A stretch of 64,000 bases of DNA from Paenibacillus helianthi. GTDB taxonomy: Bacteria > Bacillota > Bacilli > Paenibacillales > Paenibacillaceae. Position numbers and translations under genes: made by a program. Below the pieces are notes generated by a model, which was not told the origin of the DNA, made no database searches, and was given only the letters and a program-made list of their open reading frames with translations. Positions 10,401 through 17,109 of the stretch are shown here, one piece after another. Location: assembly GCF_001909055.1 (NCBI RefSeq), contig NZ_LVWI01000034.1, positions 124,001 through 188,000 of the forward strand. The letters are read 5' to 3'. How positions within the stretch are numbered: the stretch's first letter is position 1; the number at the start of each line of letters is the position of its first letter.

Positions 10401-12340
10401 CGGCGATAGCGGGAGTGGTGTTGCCGGTAGCAGGGGGAACACCAGTCGCAACTGTGCCAGAGACGGCAGAGTATACAGCCTCAATAGATTGGACCCCGGC
10501 AGCGGCAACCTTTGCTGGAGGAACAGCCTATACCGCAACGATTACAATCACGCCCAAACCGGGTTACACCTTAACCGGAGTGCCTGAATACTTCTTCAGC
10601 GTACCTGGAGCAATCACGACGAATACAGCAGATTCCGGTGTAGTAATCGCCCAATTCCCGGCGACGGCAATAATACCAGCGACAGCCGTTCCCATCACGG
10701 CAGCAGGGATTGAGGGTGTAACGTTACCGGTAACCGGGGCTACGCCGGTAACAACAGCGACCTACTCACCAGAATATACCGCGACGGTTAGCTGGTCGCC
10801 AGCGGCAACCGTATTTGCCCCAGGCACGGCGTATACGGCAACGATCACAGTCACGCCAAGGGCAGGTTATACGTTAACGGGAGTGCCTGCCAACTTCTTC
10901 ACCGTCGCAGGCGCAAACACCACGAATACAGCAGATTCCGGTGTAGTAACCGCCGAATTCCCGGCAACAGCAACCGTGCCCGACACGGAACCCCCTGTGA
11001 CAGCTATTCCTATCACAGCAGCAAGGGTAGCGGGTGTAACTGTGCCAGTTACCGGAGCCGTTCCAGTAACAACGGCGACCTACTCGCCAGAATATACGGC
11101 CACGGTTAGCTGGTCGCCAGCGACAACCGTATTTGCCCCAGGCACGGCGTATACGGCAACGATCACAATTACGCCCAAGCCGGGTTTTACCTTAACGGGA
11201 GTGCCTGCCTACTTCTTCAGCGTACCTGGAGCAAGCACCACGAATACAGCGGATTCCGGTGTGGTAACCGCCGAATTCTCGGCCACAGCGCCTGTGATCA
11301 CCGACACGGGCACGGGTAATACTGTTACACCATCGACCAACAGCATCATTACCAGCACAAATGGTAAAATAACGCTTCCGGTAAACCAGGCGGGCGAGGT
11401 TAGCTTAGAGGATGGGGTCAAGATTTCGATTCCTGCCGGAGCAGCAGCCAAGGAACTGATCGTATCCATCGAAAAGGTGCTGGAGCCACAAAAGCTTTTC
11501 CCGAATAAAGAAATCCTGCTCAGTCCCGTGTACGAGATTACGAAAAACTTTGCGGAGGACTTCAGTAAACCGGTCACATTGAACATTGCGTTTGATCCAG
11601 CCCTTGTGACAAGCAACCAACAAGCAGCGGTATTCTACTATGATGAAGTGAAGAAAGCCTGGATTGAAGTCGTAGGTGGCAAGATCGAAGGAAACCACAT
11701 TATTGTAGAGGTTAATCGGGTAGGAAAATATACTGTACTCAGTGTGGATAAAGTGACGGGATTGCCAGTGAGAGCTCCGGTCACGGAGAGTCCTACGGAA
11801 ATTACCCTGAGGGATGTCGCTGGACATTGGGCAGCAGCAAGTATCCAGCAAGCGCTAAGCATGGGAATGGTTAAGGGTTACCTGGACGGAACATTCCGGC
11901 CGAACCATTCGGTGACGCGTGCGGAATTCGCGGTGATGCTGATGAATGTGCTGAAGCCACAAGGCGCAGGAGCGCGATTGACCTTCACGGATACAGCAAC
12001 AATCGGACCATGGGCGCAGAGTGCAATTGCTCAGGCGGTGCAAGCAGGCATCATTACAGGGTATGAGGATGGCGGTTTCCGTCCGAATGCAGAAATTACC
12101 CGTGCTGAGATGGCGGTTATCCTCGCCAAAGCATTGGGTGTGACTACCGAACTCAAGACTGTAACGGGCTTCGCCGACGATAAGGATATTCCAGCGTGGG
12201 CGAAATCCAGCGTGGATTTCGTGAAGGAAGCGGAAATCGTGCAAGGGAAAGGGGAGAATGCGTTTGCTCCTCAAGACTCTGCTACAAGAGCTGAGGCGGT
12301 GACGGTTCTGTTGAAATTATTGGCTCAACAGAAGAAATGA
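7445..12340 (+). CDS. SLH-domain surface protein with GLUG repeats and nine ~96-residue repeats
   Basis: About 1,631 residues. The start is taken at ATG 7445, not the earlier in-frame ATG 7367, because GGAGGAG at 7430-7436 precedes it and a clear signal peptide follows (hydrophobic core ~10-28, cleavage near AHAAG). Domains in order: a region with GLUG motifs (GGLVGNNNSSGSISNSYATG type, ~150-280); a short linker; nine tandem ~96-residue repeats (~410-1285) with recurring EYTAAIAW, YTLAGVAKDFF and TTTNAADSGVVTAVFPAT; a ZU5-like segment (NGKITLPVNQAGEVSLEDGV, ~1300-1430); and three SLH domains at the C-terminus (GYLDGTFRPN, GYEDGGFRPN and a diverged third copy). SLH domains bind pyruvylated secondary wall polymer, so it is probably a cell-surface adhesin or enzyme scaffold. 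No catalytic domain is recognised. Confidence 0.93.
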   Translation: MDRVYQKGLSIFLVLLMVWGGISGVIVPSGGTAHAAGSFAGGDGSASDPYQIATADQLNEVRNHLDPGLYFKLIADIDLSSYANWMPIGVEIYTANSSGGFTFRGNMDGNGYKITNLKIDQPVIVTDVGLFGRSSGNITNMILEDIEVKGTNPLASGGLLSVNYGTISNTYVTGRIVNGINSGGLVNENYGTISNSYALVSVAGAGTIGGLVGNNNSSGSISNSYATGSVTGAGITGGLVGRNDGTIINSYATGNVSGTRNYLMGGLVGYSSNLSGSNFYDINTTGQTDTGKGTGKTTAEMQDPATFSDWDFSRDWYMLSGQYPQLWAFIALTPGANAGTTKLTGVASGMEYKVNTGSYTPIVDTSVDNIVVGVGDKIYVRVKGSAQPASAEQTRSVSAQDIKIVTIQSAAIDRVTVPVTGATPVAAIADTPEYTAAIAWNPSDVTFAGAVSYTATVTITPKAGYTLKGVPANFFTVAGATTTNAADSGVVTAVFPATAAAPITTAAIDGVIAPVAGEAPVAALAPALEYTAAIAWSPAAAKFAGAASYTATISLTPKQGYTLTGVAKDFFKVAGATTTNAADSGVVTAVFPATAAVPISTAAIAGVTVPVAGEAPVAVLADTTEYTAAIDWTPADAKFAGAEIYTAKISLTPKLGYTLAGVTKDFFKVAGATTTNAADSGIVTAVFPATAAVPISTATIAGVTVPVAGGAPVTALAPAPEYTAAIAWSPADVKFAGATMYIAKITLTPKPGYTLAGVAKDFFKVAGATTTNAADSGVVTAVFPATAAVPITTSAIDGVIAPVAGAAPKTSIADTTEYTAAIAWTPADVKFAGEVSYTAKVTLTPKPGYTLAGVAKDFFKVAGATTTNAADSGVVTAVFPATSAVPITTAAIDGVIPPVAGAAPKTSIADTAEYTAAIAWTPADVKFAAAASYTATISLMPKPGYTLAGVAKNFFKVAGATTTNDADSGVVTAVFPATAAVPITTAAIAGVVLPVAGGTPVATVPETAEYTASIDWTPAAATFAGGTAYTATITITPKPGYTLTGVPEYFFSVPGAITTNTADSGVVIAQFPATAIIPATAVPITAAGIEGVTLPVTGATPVTTATYSPEYTATVSWSPAATVFAPGTAYTATITVTPRAGYTLTGVPANFFTVAGANTTNTADSGVVTAEFPATATVPDTEPPVTAIPITAARVAGVTVPVTGAVPVTTATYSPEYTATVSWSPATTVFAPGTAYTATITITPKPGFTLTGVPAYFFSVPGASTTNTADSGVVTAEFSATAPVITDTGTGNTVTPSTNSIITSTNGKITLPVNQAGEVSLEDGVKISIPAGAAAKELIVSIEKVLEPQKLFPNKEILLSPVYEITKNFAEDFSKPVTLNIAFDPALVTSNQQAAVFYYDEVKKAWIEVVGGKIEGNHIIVEVNRVGKYTVLSVDKVTGLPVRAPVTESPTEITLRDVAGHWAAASIQQALSMGMVKGYLDGTFRPNHSVTRAEFAVMLMNVLKPQGAGARLTFTDTATIGPWAQSAIAQAVQAGIITGYEDGGFRPNAEITRAEMAVILAKALGVTTELKTVTGFADDKDIPAWAKSSVDFVKEAEIVQGKGENAFAPQDSATRAEAVTVLLKLLAQQKK
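8672..11296 (+). repeat. Nine in-frame tandem repeats of ~288 bp inside the SLH protein gene
   Basis: Repeats start at about 8672, 8960, 9248, 9536, 9824, 10112, 10400, 10703 and 11021. The first six have exactly 288-bp spacing; the last three are slightly longer and more diverged, with short proline/threonine linkers. The inner copies are highly similar at DNA level, which generates several matching antisense open frames that are not genes. The pattern indicates recent unequal recombination or gene conversion among copies 2-6. Confidence 0.95.
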
Positions 12341-12388
12341 ATAAGGGCAACATCGCAATATTTAGTTAAAGGTTGATAGTATTATCCC

Positions 12389-12435
12389 CAGAACAACAGC
12401 CCCTTCCACTTACCTGTGGAGGGGCTGTTGTTCTG
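12389..12435. terminator. Long stem-loop downstream of the SLH gene
   Basis: Arms CAGAACAACAGCCCC and GGGGCTGTTGTTCTG form a ~20-bp stem with one bulge. There is no T run directly after it, so termination is uncertain. A near-identical stem-loop lies downstream of the YheC/D gene near 52.52 kb, and the DNA following this copy also resembles that locus, so this hairpin probably arrived with the YheC/D relic beside it. Confidence 0.6.
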
Positions 12436-12592
12436 TGAGGAACACGCGCTACACCTCAACCGTCGCTAAATACGTCAGTGGTCATAGATCTTTGGAACGG
12501 GCGCCATTTGGGCGACCATGCTCCGCTTATAACATCATAGATATGGGCGTGAATCTGATCTTTGCTGACGAGCACATTGACGGGGTGAACAT
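12436..12592 (-). pseudogene. Internally deleted relic of a YheC/YheD-type gene
   Basis: The + strand from 12436 matches the 3' flank and end of the intact YheC/D gene at 52573-53703 (GAGGAACAC...CCTCAACC), then jumps to the part of that gene around 53466-53580 (GTCATAGATC, CGACCATG, CTCCGCTTAT, AATCTGATCTTTGCTG). About 900 bp of the middle is missing, so no product is expected. Assigned by direct comparison within this window. Confidence 0.75.
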
Positions 12593-12883
12593 AATAACAC
12601 GTGCATTATACACATAGATGAAGAAGCAATGTAAGTAGTACATAACTGAGGTGAAAGATAATTATCTAACGTGAACTTGTTCAGCTTTACTTGAGTTTAT
12701 CTGCATAAGCGGAATTCAAAAGGCTGAATAAAGTTCTAATCCTGAATTGGAAGCTAGATCTACTATAATCTGTTCCTTTTTCATTGGCTTGTATGTTTTC
12801 CAGCAACAAATCAGTGATAAGGGACAGAACGAAATGATCGCAGTGGGTAAGGAGATCATTCACCGCTATGATGAAGCCAAACC
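12593..12883. other. Non-coding stretch without recognised features
   Basis: AT-rich sequence between the YheC/D relic and the kinase relic. A short frame at 12833-12898 (MIAVGKEIIHRYDEAKPMKIS) stops just where the kinase homology begins in another frame; its origin is not recognised. No RNA gene seen. Confidence 0.5.
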
Positions 12884-13225
12884 GATGAAGATCAGCTGAA
12901 GCAAGTATGGATGAATCTGCTCAGCAACAGCATTAAGTTCACGCCTGAAGGCGGGAAGATCCGCATCAGTATAGTCAACAGTGCAGCAGAAGTACTTGTC
13001 ACCATCAGCGATAATGGCATCGGGATTTCCCCGGAAGAGTTCACCGCCGTATTCCAAAGATTTTACAAAATAGACAAGTCGCGAAACACAAGTAACAATG
13101 GGAACGGTCTCGGACTTGCGATCGTTAAAAAAATGGTCTCCCTGCATCAGGGGAGTATTGAGGTGGACGGTGCGATTGGAGAGGGAACGACGATGATCAT
13201 CAGGTTACCCGTACGCCAGACATGA
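12884..13225 (+). pseudogene. C-terminal ATPase fragment of a sensor histidine kinase
   Basis: About 113 residues comprising only the HATPase_c domain: N box (DEDQLKQVWMNLLSNSIKF), G1 box (ISDNGIGIS), F box (FQRFYKIDKSR) and G2 box (GNGLGLAIVKKMVSLHQG). The frame is open from 12884, but no sensor, HAMP or dimerisation/His domain precedes it and there is no partner response regulator. It is a 5'-truncated relic of an orphaned kinase. Confidence 0.85.
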
Positions 13226-13314
13226 TGAAATCCTTGATTCCCGGTCCGTTGCCGATCTTCCTCCGTAACCCAATTGCATCGCTGTAAGGAATTTTTGTTA
13301 AAAAATGAAATACA

Positions 13315-13355
13315 AGTGGGTGGACTTCTGCAGAATGTCCAGCCACTTTTTTTTT
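13315..13355 (+). terminator. Rho-independent terminator after the kinase relic
   Basis: An 11-bp stem with one mismatch (AGTGGGTGGAC / GTCCAGCCACT) is followed by eight T residues at 13348-13355. Confidence 0.88.
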
Positions 13356-13511
13356 CCTCTGGAGCGGGTGAAGACCACGCGGCCTAGCCGTTTTTACATG
13401 GATTCGATACAAAAGTGAAAATTTTATAAGTATGGGATGAATTTACTTCACTAAAAACAATCATTATGGAGATATTATCATTCGAGGAAAACATTTTAAG
13501 GAGGATGTCAA

Positions 13512-13826
13512 TTGAAAAAAATTTCAGTAACGATTATGTCGGTATGTCTCATGCTATCTGTTGCCTCGGCGGTACAAGCAGCACCTAGTGAAACCCAGGT
13601 TAAACATGAAAAGAAGCTCCATGCTGAGAACCTTCATAAGGAAAAAATGCATAAAGAGCATGAAAAGAAATTGCACATGAAGCAACATGAGTCCAAAGGA
13701 ATCAAAGCGAAAAGCTCTGAGGGGAAAATCATTAAGGAAAAAAGCCTGAAAGCAAAGGGAACTAAAACAAAAGCAACCGAACTGCCAAAATCCGGTTTTG
13801 GCGGTGCAAGCGAACAAACGGAATAG
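13512..13826 (+). CDS. Small secreted Lys/His-rich protein
   Basis: 104 residues. An N-terminal signal peptide (MKKISVTIMSVCLMLSVASA, cleavage near VQAAP) is followed by a highly basic, low-complexity segment made of short HEKKLH, HKEKMHKEH and KGIKAKSSEGK units. The C-terminus contains LPKSGFGG, which recalls a sortase-type LPxTG core, but no hydrophobic tail or basic anchor follows. The start is TTG at 13512 with TAAGGAGG at 13497-13504. The His clusters suggest metal or polyanion binding (inference). No family recognised. Confidence 0.75.
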   Translation: MKKISVTIMSVCLMLSVASAVQAAPSETQVKHEKKLHAENLHKEKMHKEHEKKLHMKQHESKGIKAKSSEGKIIKEKSLKAKGTKTKATELPKSGFGGASEQTE

Positions 13827-13833
13827 AAGGATG

Positions 13834-13866
13834 AAAGAGGGCGAATCACTTCTCCCTCTTTCTTTT
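13834..13866 (+). terminator. Rho-independent terminator of the Lys/His-rich protein gene
   Basis: A perfect 8-bp stem (AAAGAGGG / CCCTCTTT) is followed by CTTTT. Confidence 0.85.
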
Positions 13867-14182
13867 CTACATATGAGAAAAAGGGCCGCCAGCTCCGTCA
13901 GAAAAGCCAAAGATTCTGGAGATCAAGGAATCGGTTCCCCAAGTGAAATATTCGGTCATTTTACATATTCAATACAGGTACATGGTCTGTTGTATGAAAC
14001 ATGCTCCTCGAAGTTTAATGTCTGTTTGTGCCCACTCCTTATTTGTTTTTATGGCATAACTTATTGTATCTCTGGTCTTACCCTGTGAATAAGTTAAATG
14101 ACAAGCTATATTATGAAAAAAACGATGTTCTGTTCGATAACCAGATATGATAAAAAGTAAGAGTTGGAGGGACCGTGGTTAT
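13867..14182. other. Intergenic region before the glycosyltransferase
   Basis: About 315 bp with no convincing coding frame, hairpin or RNA gene. It presumably contains the glycosyltransferase promoter, but no confident -35/-10 pair was picked. Confidence 0.5.
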
Positions 14183-15199
14183 ATGAAAAAGTTGAGTATC
14201 CCTGCAAAAAGAAAAAAATTAACAATTGTACAAGTGATTTCGAACTACCCAAAGGCTCAGCCCGTACCGTCCATTAAAGGGGGGACTGAGAAAATTGTGT
14301 ATGAGCTGACGGAAGAACTGGTTAGACGAGGACATAGAGTCTTTTTATTTGCAGCTTTGGGAAGCAGGAGCAAGGCAAAGCTCATCACCTATCCCAAGGG
14401 GCTTCGGCACGAGAACCTGGCAAGATATGTACTGAATAAATTACCCGACAGTACTGACATTATCCATGATCATACATTCCGTTCCGCACTTGGCGTAACT
14501 AATCCAAAGATTCCAACCGTATGTACCGTGCATATTCCGGTCAAGCGGCGAGTCAAATACCCTGTATATGTAAGTAAACGTGCCCGCCAAAAGATGGGGA
14601 ATAACAGAGGCACCTGCGTTTATAATGGGATAAATACGAATGAATATGAATTTAGCGCAGTGAAACATTCATACTTGTTGTTTATAGGCAGAATCATTCG
14701 CAACAAGGGGATTCTGCAAGCCATTGAAGTTGCTAAAAAGACCGGGAAAACGCTGATTATCGCCGGACCCGTTAAAGCTCCTCAGTTTTTTCAGAGAGAG
14801 GTAAAGCCGCTCATTCAGAAAAATCCTCATATTCATTATATTGGACCCGTAGGAGGGAAAGTGAAGCAACGGCTGATCAAACATGCGGAATGCGTACTAT
14901 TCCCGATCCTATGGGACGAACCATTCGGACTTGTCATGGTAGAAAGTATGGCCTGCGGCACACCGGTGCTGGCGTTCAGAAGGGGTGCTGTGCCGGAAGT
15001 GCTATCGGGTTTTCCAAATCTGATCTGTGACAACGTCAGGGAGATGGCACTAAAAGTTAGAGAGAAGAAATATCCATCCCCGAACGTGTTGAGGAAGTAT
15101 GTACTTCAGCGTTTCACAAATAAGAAGATGACTGACAATTATTTAAAAATATATCACGACGTTATTCAAAGAGAATCCATTGCCGGATTAATGAGGTGA
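14183..15199 (+). CDS. Glycosyltransferase family 4 protein
   Basis: 338 residues from ATG 14183 (GGAGGG at 14166-14171); an in-frame ATG at 14147 lacks an RBS. GT-B fold signs: N-terminal glycine loop SIKGGTEKIVYELTEELVRRGH, then the C-terminal nucleotide-sugar region with LLFIGRIIRNKGILQAIEV, LIIAGPVK, and the GT4 signature DEPFGLVMVESMACGTPVLAF containing the E-x7-E pair. Soluble, probably acting on the cytoplasmic face on a sugar-nucleotide donor; the acceptor is unknown. Convergent with BcrC and sharing a bidirectional terminator with it. Confidence 0.92.
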   Translation: MKKLSIPAKRKKLTIVQVISNYPKAQPVPSIKGGTEKIVYELTEELVRRGHRVFLFAALGSRSKAKLITYPKGLRHENLARYVLNKLPDSTDIIHDHTFRSALGVTNPKIPTVCTVHIPVKRRVKYPVYVSKRARQKMGNNRGTCVYNGINTNEYEFSAVKHSYLLFIGRIIRNKGILQAIEVAKKTGKTLIIAGPVKAPQFFQREVKPLIQKNPHIHYIGPVGGKVKQRLIKHAECVLFPILWDEPFGLVMVESMACGTPVLAFRRGAVPEVLSGFPNLICDNVREMALKVREKKYPSPNVLRKYVLQRFTNKKMTDNYLKIYHDVIQRESIAGLMR

Positions 15200-15251
15200 C
15201 AAAACGAAGAAGGGAAAAGGATAGTTAACATCAATCCAATTCATAATTGAA

Positions 15252-15293
15252 AAACGGCATGGGTCCAATCCAGGAGTCATGCCGTTTGTTTTT
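15252..15293. terminator. Bidirectional terminator between glycosyltransferase and BcrC genes
   Basis: A perfect 10-bp stem (AAACGGCATG / CATGCCGTTT) has T-rich tails in both directions (GTTTTTC on +, TTTTCAAT on -), serving the two convergent genes. Confidence 0.88.
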
Positions 15294-15299
15294 CGCCGT

Positions 15300-15887
15300 T
15301 TATTTACGGGATACTATAGGTAGAGAAGAAATGATTTTGTTGTAAATTCGGATTAACAGGTTTGGAACAGGATTCAAGCGGGCGCGCATTGTATACACCA
15401 AAAAGCTGATTAATGCAGCGAGTGCTGCTGAGCCTGCAATATCTCCGGGGTAGTGTACTCCCACATACACACGAGCAAATCCAGTTAAGCATGCCAGTAC
15501 CAAGGCTACAGTTCCCCATTTCCGGTTTGTGAACAAGAGACTGAACGCAAGCGAAAAAGCGAGCGTGGAATGATCGCTTGGAAATGAAGCATCCGCATTG
15601 TGTGGGATCAACTGGTGTACAACATGGAGTACAAATGGACGAGGTTGATTGACATCAGGAGATATCCATACAGTTGCTATTCCTAGAGCAACTACTGCGG
15701 ACAAAAGAGCATAGAATGCCGACTGCTGCTGTTGTTCCTTATGAGTGAACCATAAAACACCGATCATAGCGATCATTAGCCATATAATATCCTGTGCAAA
15801 AAACTCCATTAAATCATCAATAAGATCCCATTTCCCAGCAAAGTGATTTATGATTTGAAATAACTGATAGTTCATTAAGGTTCTCAT
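15300..15887 (-). CDS. bcrC: BcrC-type undecaprenyl-diphosphatase (PAP2 family)
   Basis: 195 residues, five or six membrane segments, with an intact PAP2 catalytic triad of motifs: NQPRPF (~80), SFPSDHSTLAF (~103) and ARVYVGVHYPGD (~145). Family members dephosphorylate undecaprenyl pyrophosphate outside the membrane to regenerate the lipid carrier for peptidoglycan synthesis and confer bacitracin resistance. ATG at 15887 is possible, but GCGAGG abuts it; ATG 15875 gives better RBS spacing. Upstream is a TATAAT box preceded by an 11-bp-period direct repeat, suggesting control by a local OmpR-type regulator. A second, unrelated enzyme for the same reaction (UppP) lies at 27434. Confidence 0.92.
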   Translation of the reverse strand: MRTLMNYQLFQIINHFAGKWDLIDDLMEFFAQDIIWLMIAMIGVLWFTHKEQQQQSAFYALLSAVVALGIATVWISPDVNQPRPFVLHVVHQLIPHNADASFPSDHSTLAFSLAFSLLFTNRKWGTVALVLACLTGFARVYVGVHYPGDIAGSAALAALISFLVYTMRARLNPVPNLLIRIYNKIISSLPIVSRK

Positions 15888-15913
15888 CCTCGCTTTTCTA
15901 TTTTTATTTTAAA

Positions 15914-15956
15914 ATTATAATCTGAAATTATTAATGATCTCTTAAATAAATCTTAA
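15914..15956 (-). promoter_or_regulatory. Promoter of bcrC with TTAAGA direct repeat replacing the -35 region
   Basis: Read on the minus strand: TTAAGATTTATTTAAGAG (15956-15939), a perfect TTAAGA-N5-TTAAGA repeat of 11-bp period, then 19 bp, then TATAAT (15919-15914). PhoB/OmpR-type regulators bind such repeats and activate promoters lacking a good -35. Confidence 0.6.
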
Positions 15957-15975
15957 AAATGGATACTAACTGATT

Positions 15976-15992
15976 TCTAATGTGTCTCTAAT
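15976..15992 (+). promoter_or_regulatory. TCTAAT-N5-TCTAAT direct repeat upstream of the PepSY remnant
   Basis: Two identical hexamers TCTAAT start at 15976 and 15987, exactly 11 bp apart, some 20 bp upstream of an AGGAGG RBS at 16013-16018. The spacing is that of an OmpR-family operator, but the sequence differs from the TTAAGA sites nearby. Confidence 0.45.
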
Positions 15993-16002
15993 AAGACTTT
16001 AA

Positions 16003-16323
16003 CTTAATGATCAGGAGGCATCCGATGGAGACGGTGAGGTAGCTGACGCTAAGGAAGAAGCTGGCTTGGAGAAGCAGGCTGAAATTTCAAAAGAGAAAAG
16101 TAATGCTCTTGCGCTCGAACAGGTGAAGGGAACGGTAAACCAGACAGAGCTTGAAGACGAAAATGGTGCTATTGTCTACAGTGTGGAAATTACGAACAAC
16201 AAGAAGGAAGTCACTGAGGTGAAGGTAGATGCGGTAACCGGGAAAATCGTAAAAGTAGAGAAAGCCGACGCTTCGGATTCGGACAGCAATCAAGCGGAAG
16301 ATACAGAAACCGCTGATGAATAA
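16003..16323 (+). pseudogene. PepSY-domain protein lacking its signal peptide
   Basis: The frame is open from 16003 (after TAA 16000-16002) and encodes an acidic lead (ASDGDGEVADAKEEAGLEKQ), then one PepSY domain (SNALALEQVKGTVNQTELED onward to VKVDAVTGKIVKVEK) and an Asp/Glu-rich tail. Homologues are secreted and start with a signal peptide. Here an AGGAGG RBS at 16013 is followed in another frame by ATG 16025 and a stop after five codons, and the PepSY frame has no proper start, so the 5' end appears deleted. PepSY proteins often sit beside and modulate two-component sensors, as here. Confidence 0.75.
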
Positions 16324-16334
16324 TAAATAATATT

Positions 16335-16378
16335 GGACAGGATACTACTCCCAAGTGGATAGTTCCTGTCCATTTTTT
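16335..16378 (+). terminator. Terminator between PepSY remnant and response regulator
   Basis: A perfect 8-bp stem (GGACAGGA / TCCTGTCC) with a 21-nt loop, followed by ATTTTTT. Confidence 0.8.
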
Positions 16379-16404
16379 AGGTTTAGCGCAGCGGAAAAGG
16401 AGAA

Positions 16405-17109
16405 ATGAATGTGGAGCAGTCTATACTGGTTATAGATGATGAAGCAAAAATCTCCCGGCTCTTGGAACTGGAGCTGACTCATGAGGGTTACCATGTTGAG
16501 GTTGCCAAAACCGGCAGGGAGGGGTTGGATAAAGCGCTCGGACAAGCCTGGAATCTCATCATCCTGGATATCATGCTTCCGGAACTTAATGGTGTGGAAG
16601 TTTTGAGAAGACTACGGAAAGTGGATGCATACACTCCGGTCATTATGGTAACCGCCCGAAATACCACTTCTGAGAAAGTAACAGGGTTAGATCAGGGAGC
16701 AAATGATTATATTACCAAGCCGTTTGAAATAGAGGAGCTGCTGGCCAGAATTAGAGCAAACATCAGGCTTCACGGCAACCTGCCGAATCCAGCAGAAGAG
16801 TCTAATCTTCTCCAAATCGATAATCTGATGATCAACAAACAGACAAGAGATGTGGTCCGTGAAGGACAAAAGATTGAGCTCACCCCTAAAGAGTTCGACC
16901 TATTGGTTTTTTTGACAGAGAACAAGAACCATGTACTGAACCGGGAACAAATCATTAATCATGTTTGGGGTTTTGACTTTGTCGGAGATACCAATGTAGT
17001 GGATGTGTATATTCTTTATGTTAGAAAGAAAATCGATTCAGGCTTTAAGAACAAGCTAATCAAAACCATACGCGGCATCGGTTATTGCATCAAGGAGGAA
17101 GAGGGGTGA
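16405..17109 (+). CDS. OmpR/PhoB-family response regulator
   Basis: 234 residues. Receiver domain (~6-120) with acidic pocket DDE at ~11-13, phospho-acceptor Asp in LIILDIMLPELNG, conserved Thr in VIMVTARN and Lys in DYITKPFE. C-terminal winged-helix DNA-binding domain (~135-230) with IELTPKEFDLLVFLTENKN and the recognition-helix region VVDVYILYVRKKID. GTG start of the cognate kinase overlaps its stop, so the pair is translationally coupled. A good candidate to bind the 11-bp direct repeats found in this region (inference). Confidence 0.95.
   Translation: MNVEQSILVIDDEAKISRLLELELTHEGYHVEVAKTGREGLDKALGQAWNLIILDIMLPELNGVEVLRRLRKVDAYTPVIMVTARNTTSEKVTGLDQGANDYITKPFEIEELLARIRANIRLHGNLPNPAEESNLLQIDNLMINKQTRDVVREGQKIELTPKEFDLLVFLTENKNHVLNREQIINHVWGFDFVGDTNVVDVYILYVRKKIDSGFKNKLIKTIRGIGYCIKEEEG

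Noticed and set aside
8672-11296. Tandem repeats that could suggest a CRISPR or satellite array
   Set aside because: Units are 288 bp, wholly in frame and code for a protein domain; no short repeats with unique spacers.
12389-12435. Hairpin as an attachment site for an integrative element
   Set aside because: Its copy at 52.5 kb is better explained as part of the YheC/D 3' flank; no integrase or tRNA adjoins.
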